Assembly: GCA_012521755.1 (NCBI GenBank)
Contig: JAAYLV010000118.1
Location: 1 to 33,619 of the forward strand
From: Bacillota bacterium
GTDB taxonomy: Bacteria > Bacillota > Limnochordia > JAAZLZ01
DNA: 33,619 nt
Direction of reading: 5' to 3'
Below the pieces are notes generated by a model. It saw only the letters and a list, made by a program, of their open reading frames with translations. It was not told the DNA's origin and did no database searches. Positions within the stretch are counted from its first letter, which is position 1. Each line of letters begins with the position of its first letter. Position numbers and translations under genes: made by a program. This document shows positions 25,233 to 32,519 of the stretch, in pieces.

Positions 25233-25958
25233 TCAATCCAAGCTGACAGCCTTCCTGAGGGCCCGGATTTCCCCATCTTTGAGATGTCGCCACTTTCCCG
25301 GAGGAAGTGACCCTAGTTGAACCGGTCCAAGCCTGATCCGGCAGAGCCTCAAAACCCCATGTCCCACTTTGTCGCACATACGGCGAATCTGCCGTTTGCG
25401 CCCCTCTTTGATGGTGAACTCGAGGCAAGTTGAGCCGGGCCGTTCTTCGACCAGCCTAACCTTGGCCGGGGCAGTTGGGCCATCCTCCAGCTCCACCCCC
25501 CGCGCTAGTTCCTCCAGGGCATGGGCCGTTGGTCGGCCGGCTACCTCCACCAGATAGACTTTCTCCACGCCGAAGGAAGGATGGGTCAGCCGGTAGACTA
25601 GGTCGCCGTCATTGGTGAGGAGCACCAATCCTTCACTGTCGAAGTCGAGCCGCCCTGCTGGATATAGCCGAAGCTCCATGGGACCCAAAAGATCCATGAT
25701 TGTCGGACGTCCCCAGGGGTCCCTTACCGTCGTAACATAGCCTGGGGGCTTGTGCAGCAAAAGATACTCCCGCGTTTCGGGGATTAGCCTTAGGACCCGA
25801 CCATCGAGGGATACCGTATCCTTAGTTGGGTCGACCTTGGTCCCCAGCTCGGTGACGACCTCCCCGTTAACCTGGACTCGACCCTCCTTAATCATAGCTT
25901 CACAGGCGCGGCGAGAGCCGACTCCCGCCCGGGCCATGAGTTTATGCAGCCTCTCCAC
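25233..25958 (-). CDS. rluB: 23S rRNA pseudouridine synthase RluB family
   Basis: The enzyme converts a uridine in 23S rRNA helix 89 to pseudouridine. The 241 residues comprise an S4 RNA-binding domain (ERLHKLMARAGVGSRRACEAMIKEGRVQVNG, residues 2-32), the catalytic aspartate in AGRLDFDSEGLVLLTNDG (near 100-117), and a conserved KIRQIRRMC-like stretch (KEGRKRQIRRMCDKVGH near 182-198). The GTG start is preceded by GGAGG. It belongs to the RsuA/RluB/E/F group; the choice of RluB is by usual Firmicute context, so the exact target is less sure than the reaction. Confidence 0.92.
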   Translation of the reverse strand: MERLHKLMARAGVGSRRACEAMIKEGRVQVNGEVVTELGTKVDPTKDTVSLDGRVLRLIPETREYLLLHKPPGYVTTVRDPWGRPTIMDLLGPMELRLYPAGRLDFDSEGLVLLTNDGDLVYRLTHPSFGVEKVYLVEVAGRPTAHALEELARGVELEDGPTAPAKVRLVEERPGSTCLEFTIKEGRKRQIRRMCDKVGHGVLRLCRIRLGPVQLGSLPPGKWRHLKDGEIRALRKAVSLD

Positions 25959-25988
25959 CCCATCACCCCCGCCTCCAGTATACCACGG

Positions 25989-27260
25989 CTAAAGGAGGGG
26001 TTTAGCGAAAACATTGGTCAAACCAACTCCCGCAACCCGATCTTCAACTTGCCCCAAGTGGGTGGTGTAAAGGCCACTTTCCTTCATGCGGGCAAAGTAC
26101 GGGCCCCCGGAAAAGGTGTATCTAGTCCCTATCTCCCCCATCTCGATTTGTCCCCGCACCCAGGCAATGAAGTCCCCCACAGCCAAATCTCGGGGCAAGA
26201 CTAAGGGGGACAGGTCCAAGGCAAACCGCGCCGCATTGTGGCCGGCGAGGGTGCCAGTCACTAACGCTTCGGTGTGGCCAACCGCAAGGCCAGCCTTTTC
26301 CCCGGCGCAAAAAAGGTTGTCGAGTCCTGCCACCCTCAGGGCATCATCCCGTGGGGTGACAAGGCCAAAGCGGACGGAATTGCCGCGGCCTCCCCCGTAG
26401 GGATCGCAATAAGTCACCCTTTCCATGCCTGGCAGGCGGCGCAGTTCGTCGAGGGGGAAATAGGGAGTCATCAGTTTAACCTGACCGGTGTCAAGGAGGA
26501 CCAAGTTGTCCGCATACTCCGGGAGGGCATACTGCTGACAAGCCTTGCGCCCGAGCATTTCCCCGTGGACCAAGTACTTGGGGACAGGTATGAGCACACA
26601 GCCATTGGTATCGAGCCGATGGGAAAGCCAGCTGGCCACTGTATGTTTGTTGAGCTCGCAGGAGCCGCTCATTCCCAGGGCTTGCTCGCAGGTTTTCTCT
26701 TCGACCCTGGCCTTAGCGGCCAGACTGACCCGCGGTCCGAAGGTGGGACAACGAAAGATGCACATCACACAACCTGCTCCGTAGCGAAGACAACTCCCGG
26801 GCGGGCCTGCGGTGCCGGTAGCATCCACGTAGGCGTCGCCTTCGATTGTCTCGCCGCTGGCCAGGACGACGCCAACCACCCGCCGGCCTACGGTGTGGGC
26901 ATCCACCACCCTGCTTTCGAGCAGGAGCTGGATGCCCTCCTTGAGGATCAAGTCCCGGACGCTCGCTTCGATGACCTCCACATCATAAAGGCTGGCATGG
27001 ACATGTCCGGGAAAGGAAAGATTTGTATGGCGGGCACTATCCTCCATTACCTTGATGATGTTCCCGCCGCCCATGCACCTTAGCTCTTCTAAGGCCGTGA
27101 GCCGCCCGTTATTCTTGAATATCCCCCCCACCAATCCCGAGCCTAAGAGCATGTTCGTCCTTTCAACGAGGATAACATCAAGCCCCGCTTTCCTGGCAGC
27201 AAGGGCCGCCGCACAACCGGCCCACCCGCCGCCCACGACTACCACCTGAGGCCGCACCAT
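25989..27260 (-). CDS. FAD-dependent oxidoreductase, MnmG/TrmFO-like, with Cys cluster
   Basis: The 423-residue protein starts with the dinucleotide-binding VVVVGGGWAGCAAALAARKAG and ends with an FAD-binding NLFCAGEKAGLAVGHTEALVTGTLAGHNAAR region like that of MnmG (GidA) and TrmFO tRNA-modifying enzymes. Between them lies C157-X6-C164-X2-C167-X3-C171 (CLRYGAGCVMCIFRC), with two more cysteines near 191 and 201. This could bind an Fe-S cluster or form a redox pair, and I do not recall it in MnmG or TrmFO. Homologues in Clostridia are annotated as FAD-dependent oxidoreductases without function. The ATG at 27260 fits AGGGGGG nine bases upstream better than the GTG at 27266. It follows a terminator and leads the rluB-aroH run. 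Confidence 0.75.
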   Translation of the reverse strand: MVRPQVVVVGGGWAGCAAALAARKAGLDVILVERTNMLLGSGLVGGIFKNNGRLTALEELRCMGGGNIIKVMEDSARHTNLSFPGHVHASLYDVEVIEASVRDLILKEGIQLLLESRVVDAHTVGRRVVGVVLASGETIEGDAYVDATGTAGPPGSCLRYGAGCVMCIFRCPTFGPRVSLAAKARVEEKTCEQALGMSGSCELNKHTVASWLSHRLDTNGCVLIPVPKYLVHGEMLGRKACQQYALPEYADNLVLLDTGQVKLMTPYFPLDELRRLPGMERVTYCDPYGGGRGNSVRFGLVTPRDDALRVAGLDNLFCAGEKAGLAVGHTEALVTGTLAGHNAARFALDLSPLVLPRDLAVGDFIAWVRGQIEMGEIGTRYTFSGGPYFARMKESGLYTTHLGQVEDRVAGVGLTNVFAKPLL

Positions 27261-27324
27261 AGCCACGCACCCCCCTGTGGTATCTTATGAGGGGAAGGGC
27301 AGGTCGACGCAGACTTTAGCCCAC

Positions 27325-27348
27325 AAAAAAAGCTTCCCCCGGGAAGCC
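27325..27348 (-). terminator. Rho-independent terminator after ytfJ
   Basis: On the minus strand GCTTCC (27342-27347) pairs with GGAAGC (27332-27337) around a four-base loop, with an A/T-rich tail of seven U residues (A-run 27325-27331 on the plus strand). It lies about 25 bases past the ytfJ stop. Confidence 0.9.
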
Positions 27349-27372
27349 TAGGTAGACTAACGCCCTCTCGTC

Positions 27373-27798
27373 TTAGGTCTCACGTATGTTCCCCCGCACG
27401 CCGGGATAGGTGCGCGGCATGTCCACCTTCCCATCCCGCACCAAGGTTTGGATCCGGTCAATCACCTGTGGAGCAAGATCGATTAGGCGATCGTAGATTG
27501 CCGTGCCGTCAACAGGTAGGAGGCGCACTTGTCCCTGCCCCACCACCAAGAAGGCAACAGGGCTTAGAGACAGTCCGCCGCCGCTGCCGCCTCCGAAGGG
27601 AAATGAACCTTCTTGAGTCCCCGTCTCATACTCCGAACCTCCTGCAGCAAAGCCAAAGGACACCCTCGAGACAGGCAGGATCACCATGCCGTCTGGCGTT
27701 TCCACCGGGTCTCCCAGGATAGTATTCACATCGATCATGCTCTTGAGGCTTTCCATGGCCGTTTGCATAAGGACCCCGATGGGATGCTCGTTAGCCAA
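27373..27798 (-). CDS. ytfJ: GerW/YtfJ family sporulation protein
   Basis: The ORF track begins at 28026, but its first 76 residues overlap the DUF2953 gene in another frame. The likely start is the TTG at 27798 with AGGGAG nine bases upstream, giving 141 residues that begin LANEHPIGVLMQTAMESLKSMIDVNTILGDPVETPDG, the conserved family opening. FGFAAGGSEYE and the glycine-rich FPFGGGSGGGLSLSPVAFLVVG follow, then a C-terminal RTYPGVRG region. In Bacillus the family (GerW) is needed for spore germination with some nutrients. It overlaps the DUF2953 stop by eight bases and is last before a terminator. Confidence 0.93.
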   Translation of the reverse strand: MANEHPIGVLMQTAMESLKSMIDVNTILGDPVETPDGMVILPVSRVSFGFAAGGSEYETGTQEGSFPFGGGSGGGLSLSPVAFLVVGQGQVRLLPVDGTAIYDRLIDLAPQVIDRIQTLVRDGKVDMPRTYPGVRGNIRET

Positions 27799-28336
27799 CG
27801 CTCTTTGCTCCCTTCTGGAAGTTCTCGCGAAGAATGCTCCGTAGTCCTGTGAGGATAATATGGCCCAACTTGAAATGGAATATGCACTGGGCCCACACCG
27901 AGAGGCGGCGCTCATTAAAATGGGGTTGGATGGAGACTTGCGAACGGCAGCTCGGTGGCAGGAAAGGACGGATGGCACCCCACATCCCCCACAGCATCCC
28001 GGCGGCGATGCCAGTGGATGCCGCATCCCCCGTACCTAACGCGACATTGACATCAATGGAGCGGCAATAGGGACTGAAAAGGCGGCTGGTGCGGATGAAC
28101 ATGTCCAGGGAAGTCTTGGTGGGGGCTCTAGACATAGAGGCAAATAAACGCCGGGGCAGTCCTCCCCCAGAAGATGCGCCCCCTCGCCTGATGGGCACTT
28201 GAACTGGGCGCCAGTTGCCGACTCCTATCCGAAAAACGACGCCATCATCCTTCCCTCCCAAGCGGCAAAGGAATTCCACGGTGAAGGGAAGGAATAGCGA
28301 GACCAACAGGGCCCCTAGGGCCACCAAAACCACCAC
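27791..28336 (-). CDS. DUF2953 protein
   Basis: The 181-residue product begins with a single hydrophobic segment (VVLVALGALLVSLFLPFTVEFL) followed by a soluble region with FRIGVGNWRPVQVPIR, and a second hydrophobic-amphipathic part near GTGDAASTGIAAGMLWGMWGAIRPF (about 105-130). It fits DUF2953, a family almost always next to ytfJ in Firmicutes. An N-terminal anchor with an outside domain is likely; no activity is known. It lies between scpB and ytfJ, overlapping ytfJ by eight bases. Confidence 0.8.
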   Translation of the reverse strand: MVVLVALGALLVSLFLPFTVEFLCRLGGKDDGVVFRIGVGNWRPVQVPIRRGGASSGGGLPRRLFASMSRAPTKTSLDMFIRTSRLFSPYCRSIDVNVALGTGDAASTGIAAGMLWGMWGAIRPFLPPSCRSQVSIQPHFNERRLSVWAQCIFHFKLGHIILTGLRSILRENFQKGAKSVG

Positions 28337-28370
28337 TTTTCACCCTGGCTTATTGTCTCCAGCCCCGAGC

Positions 28371-28895
28371 TTACAATACTTCTTCATCGGGCAAAGGTGG
28401 CAAATCATCCAGGGAATTCAAGCCTAGGTGAATCAAGAACTTGGTCGTCGTTCCGTAAAGGATCGGGCGGCCCGGCTCATCGAGGCGCCCCACCTCCTCC
28501 ACCAATCCCCGCTCAAGGAGACTTTGCAGCGCGCTGTCCACCCTGACTCCCCTGATCCTCTCCATCACCGCCCTGGTGACCGGCTGTTTGTAGGCGATGA
28601 TGGCCAGGGTTTCCAGTGCGGCCGGCGAAAGCCCCGCATTGTTCACCGGACGATGCAGCTTATCGATGAGTTCAGCAAATTCCTCGCGGGTCCGCAGCTG
28701 CCACCCCCCCGCGAGGGGATACAAGAGAAAACCGCCCATGCGGTCCTGATACTCATCCTGCAGCTCTCGCAAGGCCGCTGTCACATCTTTTATGCTTGCC
28801 CCCGTCAACTCGGCCAATGCCTTTTCACTCATAGGCTCAGGAGCTGCAAACAGCAAGGCTTCAATGCTGGCCTTCAGTTCTTGCATCGAGTTCAT
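28371..28895 (-). CDS. scpB: Segregation and condensation protein B
   Basis: ScpB, with ScpA and SMC, forms the condensin complex that compacts and segregates the chromosome. The 174-residue product has two winged-helix domains: ELKASIEALLFAAPEPMSEKALAELTG at the start, and ALETLAIIAYKQPVTRAVMERIRGVRVDSALQSLLERGLVEEVGR in the middle, followed by GRPILYGTTTKFLIHLGLNSLDDLPPLP. I place the start at the ATG at 28895 (GGAAG five bases upstream), which gives the usual beginning, rather than the 28919 of the track. It overlaps scpA by 35 bases. Confidence 0.93.
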   Translation of the reverse strand: MNSMQELKASIEALLFAAPEPMSEKALAELTGASIKDVTAALRELQDEYQDRMGGFLLYPLAGGWQLRTREEFAELIDKLHRPVNNAGLSPAALETLAIIAYKQPVTRAVMERIRGVRVDSALQSLLERGLVEEVGRLDEPGRPILYGTTTKFLIHLGLNSLDDLPPLPDEEVL

Positions 28896-29613
28896 CCCCA
28901 CTTCCAAGGGAAAGCTCAATGACCCCGAAGGGCCGGTTCTGGCGCACCTTGACCTTGCCCTTCCTGGCTAGTTCCAACACCGCCAGCAGGGTGACGACGC
29001 AGTCGAGCCGACTCCTCCTGCGGGCCAGAAGGTCAGTGAACCGCTTCGGCTCCCTGGCCAGGGCGCTGAGGACAGCCCTCATCCGAGCAGGCAGATCAAT
29101 GCTGATCCGCCGCAGTTCTTTAACTTCCTCCCGCTCCCGGCAGGCGGCTAGCACATCAGCCGCTAAGCGGCATAGGAGCTCAGGCGTAGCCGATCCTACT
29201 GGTTGACTGTAGTGGACCTCGAGCTTCGGGCGGGGGACTCCCCGGGGATAGCGCCTGCCAGCCGCCGCCAGAAGCTCCCCCAGTCTCACTGAAGCTAAAT
29301 AATAGCGCCGATAGTCGAGAAGGCGAAGGGCTAGTTCTTCCCGAGGATCCGGCTCGGCAGGCTCGTCGGGGTCGGGGGCCTTCGGCCGCGGCAGTAGACT
29401 GCGCGCCTTGAGCTGGATCAGCGTTGCGGCCATGACCAGGAAATCGGCGGCCAAATGCAAGTCTAACACTTCAGCGACTGATAGGTACTCCAGGTACTGG
29501 TCAGTTATCCGGGCGATAGGTATATCCCAGATGCTGACCTCCTCCCGCTTAATGAGGTCCAAGAGAAGCTCGAAGGGGCCCTGGTAAACGGGAAGCTGAA
29601 CCTGGTAGGTCAT
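28861..29613 (-). CDS. scpA: Segregation and condensation protein A
   Basis: ScpA is the kleisin that bridges the SMC heads. The 250 residues match the family: YQVQLPVYQGPFELLLDLIKREEVSIWDIPIARITDQYLEYL at the start (the N-terminal SMC-binding region), then a helical segment with AADFLVMAATLIQLKARSLLPRP near 55-77, and a C-terminal winged-helix with RSRLDCVVTLLAVLELARKGKVKVRQNRPFGVIEL. It lies 11 bases after trpS and overlaps scpB by 35 bases, so the two chromosome-condensation subunits are probably co-translated. Confidence 0.95.
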   Translation of the reverse strand: MTYQVQLPVYQGPFELLLDLIKREEVSIWDIPIARITDQYLEYLSVAEVLDLHLAADFLVMAATLIQLKARSLLPRPKAPDPDEPAEPDPREELALRLLDYRRYYLASVRLGELLAAAGRRYPRGVPRPKLEVHYSQPVGSATPELLCRLAADVLAACREREEVKELRRISIDLPARMRAVLSALAREPKRFTDLLARRRSRLDCVVTLLAVLELARKGKVKVRQNRPFGVIELSLGSGDELDARTEGQH

Positions 29614-29624
29614 GTTTCCTCCCC

Positions 29625-30608
29625 TTACATCCCCATTGCGTGACGTACTTCGGCCATGGTGACTGCCGCCGCTTCCCTGGCTTTAGCAGCTCCCGCGGCC
29701 AGCAAGTCTTCGACTGCATCGGGGTCCTTAGCCCAGATCCGACGTCGTTCATGGATGGGAGCGAGGTACTCAACCAGCTTGTCCGCCAATCGCTTCTTGC
29801 AATCTACGCAGCCAATCCCCGCCCGGCGGCAATCGACGTCGATCCCTTCCGTCTCCTCCAGGTTGAAGATCTTATGGAGGGCAAAGACGCTACAGACCTC
29901 GGGATTCCCTGGATCCTTTCTCCTTGCCCGTTGGGGATCGGTGATCATGCTGGCAACCTTGCGACGAGTCTCTTCCGGCTCCTCGGCCATTAGAATCACA
30001 TTTCCATAGCTCTTGCTCATCTTCCGTCCGTCAAGGCCCGGAAGGACGGGATAGGGCGTCAATTTGGCCTGCGGTTCGGGAAAGGTCGGCCGGTAAAGAT
30101 AGTTGAACCGACGCACGATCTCCCTGGCCAACTCCAGGTGGGGCAGCTGATCTTCCCCAACGGGAACGGTGTCAGCTTTGTAGACCAGGATATCCGCAGC
30201 CATCAACACCGGGTAGCCCAAGAACCCATAGGTCCTGATGTCTTTTTCCGATAGCTGGGCCAATTGCTCTTTGTACGTGGGGCATCTTTCCAGCCAAGAC
30301 AGGGGTGTAATCATCGACAGCAGCAAATGCAGCTCCGCATGTTCCTTCACATCCGACTGGCGGAAAATCAGGCACCGCTCCGGATCCAAGCCGGCACTTA
30401 GCCAATCGATGGCCATCTCCCGCACGTTTTCCCGAATGATTTCCGTTTCTTCATACCCGGTCGTCAAGGCATGCCAGTCAACGATGCCAAAAAAACACTC
30501 ATAGTCATCCTGCAGCTCAACCCAGGCCGAAAGGGCCCCCAGGTAGTTGCCGAGATGGAGTCTGCCCGTCGGCCGCATGCCGCTGAAAATTCGACCCTTC
30601 TTACCCAT
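29625..30608 (-). CDS. trpS: Tryptophan--tRNA ligase
   Basis: TrpRS charges tRNA-Trp. The track starts at 30617, where the SD AAAGG abuts the ATG directly; the ATG at 30608, three codons on, is at a nine-base distance and starts MGKKGRIFSGMRPTGRLHLGNYLGAL. This is a class I synthetase: the HIGH-like signature is HLGN (near residue 18), and the KMSKSYGN motif is near residue 195. The 327-residue length is normal. No T-box leader is visible upstream; the gene follows the M50 protease by 25 bases. Confidence 0.96.
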   Translation of the reverse strand: MGKKGRIFSGMRPTGRLHLGNYLGALSAWVELQDDYECFFGIVDWHALTTGYEETEIIRENVREMAIDWLSAGLDPERCLIFRQSDVKEHAELHLLLSMITPLSWLERCPTYKEQLAQLSEKDIRTYGFLGYPVLMAADILVYKADTVPVGEDQLPHLELAREIVRRFNYLYRPTFPEPQAKLTPYPVLPGLDGRKMSKSYGNVILMAEEPEETRRKVASMITDPQRARRKDPGNPEVCSVFALHKIFNLEETEGIDVDCRRAGIGCVDCKKRLADKLVEYLAPIHERRRIWAKDPDAVEDLLAAGAAKAREAAAVTMAEVRHAMGM

Positions 30609-30633
30609 TTCGTCCATCCTTTCTTTACCACTT

Positions 30634-31248
30634 CTAAAGGAACCGCAAACCCCATGTCAAGATCCGCACGATGGGCAGCAAAAGCTGCCGAGCCGCCCCG
30701 CTCATGATCAAGAAAACAAGCAGCAAAGGTCCGTAGGCCTCCAGCCGGGCGAAGGCATAAGCCTGACGCCCCGGCAGCAGTCCCATAAGGATTTTCGACC
30801 CATCCAGGGGAGGTACCGGAAGCAGATTGAAGGCGGCAAGCCACATATTCAAGACGATGTTGATCTCAAAAAAGCTAATGAGCAGCCTACCCGCCATCGG
30901 CGGCAAGGGGCGGGCAAGAAAACCGCCGATAATCGCGAGAAAGTAAGCCAAGGTGATGTTCGCCAATGGCCCCGCCAAGGCGACGTACATCATTCCGCGA
31001 CGGCTGTCGCGAAAATGACGGGGGTTGATCATCACCGGCTTGGCCCAGCCAAAGCGAAAGAAAACCAACATCAAGGCCCCGATTGGGTCTAGATGGGCCA
31101 GGGGGTTCAAGGTCAATCGACCAGACAGCCTAGGGGTGGGATCCCCAAAGTAGTCAGCTACCGCTCCATGGGCGAATTCATGGATGGAGATAGCCATCAA
31201 TGCCGCAGGGATTGTAAGTAATAGACTAGATAGCCGATAAGGAAGCAT
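30634..31248 (-). CDS. M50 family site-2 protease-like membrane protein
   Basis: The 204-residue product is an intramembrane zinc metalloprotease. The HEXXH motif is HEFAH at residues 23-27 in the first hydrophobic helix, and the third ligand region NLLPVPPLDG lies near 140-149. Four to six hydrophobic segments are visible. It lacks a PDZ domain and is short, as in the Firmicute YwhC-like proteins. Its start overlaps the cca stop by one base (TGATG). Substrate is unknown; in spore-formers such enzymes may act on membrane-bound regulators, but nothing in the context shows this. Confidence 0.9.
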   Translation of the reverse strand: MLPYRLSSLLLTIPAALMAISIHEFAHGAVADYFGDPTPRLSGRLTLNPLAHLDPIGALMLVFFRFGWAKPVMINPRHFRDSRRGMMYVALAGPLANITLAYFLAIIGGFLARPLPPMAGRLLISFFEINIVLNMWLAAFNLLPVPPLDGSKILMGLLPGRQAYAFARLEAYGPLLLVFLIMSGAARQLLLPIVRILTWGLRFL

Positions 31249-32519
31249 CAGGCATCCTCCCTTTCCATTTGCCCCATCAGCCTACCTGCTAGGGACAGCT
31301 CCTCCTGCCGAGTTGAGACTTCGCCATCGAGTCTGGCTTGCAGGACCATCCTTAGCGCCTTTCCGAAAGAGGGCCCCGGACGGTAGCCTAAAGCCGCCAA
31401 ATCATTGCCGTCGATTGACAGCTGGACCTTGGCCAACCGCTCATGATAGGCGATGAGTCGCTCTCTAATCGGGGGCGCTCCGCTATAGGCCCAAAGGAGC
31501 GCCAGCCCCTCCTCCGGCAGGGCGGAAAGCACATGGTAGATCGTGCTGGGCCTGAGGTTCGGCCAGTTTAAACACCACAGCGCAAAACGCCAATTGACCA
31601 AAAGGTCGCGAAGCTTCCGCTCCTCGGCTCCGCTCAGGGCCAGCCTCTCAGCCGCCTCCATGGCCGCCTCCAAAGGCTGGTGAAACAAGATCCCCGCTAT
31701 ATAAGCAAATCCATGGCTCGGGGGGTCGAAAACCCCTAAGGCCGCTGGAAGCCCCCTCAGCAAAGCCCAGTCCATCTCCCCCAAGGCCCGGTGAATGGCC
31801 TGAAGGAGGCCAAAATCCGTCAACATCCTGAGCATGGGCAAGACTTGCTCTTCCGCCAGAATCTTGCGTATCTCCGCCCCTAATCGCTGAGGAGACACGC
31901 TCCGAATTAGTCCCCCCTCTACCGCAAGGGACATTAGCCGGCAGGTCCTGTCCTCCAACTGGAATCCGTAGCGAACCCCAAACCGCACCGCTCGGAAAAG
32001 GCGCGTCGGATCGTCACGGAAGCTTTGGTCATGGAGGACCCTGATTAAGCCTCTCCTCAGGTCCTCTAGGCCGCCAAAGGGATCGATGACCCTGCCCAGA
32101 TCTTCCGGGCCTAGGGACAGGGCTAAAGCATTGATGGTGAAGTCCCGCCGCCATAGATCTTCTCGCAGGTCCGCCGCGGCAACCTGCGGGAGGGCCCCCG
32201 GCCGAGGGTAGTACTCCCTGCGGGCGCCGGCCACGTCGATGGACCAGCCGTCGGGGAGCAAGACCTTGGCCGTGTCAAAATCGCCAAAGACGACTACCCG
32301 GCCTCCCCACTGGGCTGCGATTTCCTCGGCGAAAGAGATGCCTCCACCGCTGACAACTAGGTCGATGTCCGCATTCTCCCAGCCCAAAAGGAGATCCCGC
32401 ACCAGCCCGCCGACGATGTAGCAATGCCGTCCGCTCCTTGCGGCAAGCTCTCCGGCCTCCCGCAGATACCTCACCACTTGGGGCGAAAACCGCGCTGCAA
32501 GTTCCCCGTAAAGATTCAT
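31248..32519 (-). CDS. cca: CCA tRNA nucleotidyltransferase
   Basis: The enzyme adds or repairs the 3' CCA of tRNA. The 423 residues begin with the nucleotidyltransferase core: YIVGGLVRDLLLGWENADIDLVV (GG and DxD motifs, residues 34-56), then RRDFTINALALSL near 128-140 and DDPTRLFRAVRFGVRYGF (near 164-181). The C-terminal part is a helical tRNA-binding region without an obvious HD motif. Its ATG overlaps the lysA stop as ATGA. Whether it makes the complete CCA or only part cannot be told from sequence alone. Confidence 0.94.
   Translation of the reverse strand: MNLYGELAARFSPQVVRYLREAGELAARSGRHCYIVGGLVRDLLLGWENADIDLVVSGGGISFAEEIAAQWGGRVVVFGDFDTAKVLLPDGWSIDVAGARREYYPRPGALPQVAAADLREDLWRRDFTINALALSLGPEDLGRVIDPFGGLEDLRRGLIRVLHDQSFRDDPTRLFRAVRFGVRYGFQLEDRTCRLMSLAVEGGLIRSVSPQRLGAEIRKILAEEQVLPMLRMLTDFGLLQAIHRALGEMDWALLRGLPAALGVFDPPSHGFAYIAGILFHQPLEAAMEAAERLALSGAEERKLRDLLVNWRFALWCLNWPNLRPSTIYHVLSALPEEGLALLWAYSGAPPIRERLIAYHERLAKVQLSIDGNDLAALGYRPGPSFGKALRMVLQARLDGEVSTRQEELSLAGRLMGQMEREDA

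Noticed and set aside
25162-25428. N-terminal extension of the aroH ORF
   Set aside because: AroH proteins are about 120 residues; the extension overlaps rluB, and GGGAGG marks the ATG at 25161.
27799-28026. N-terminal extension of the ytfJ ORF
   Set aside because: It lies inside DUF2953 in another frame; family pattern and ribosome site put the start at TTG 27798.
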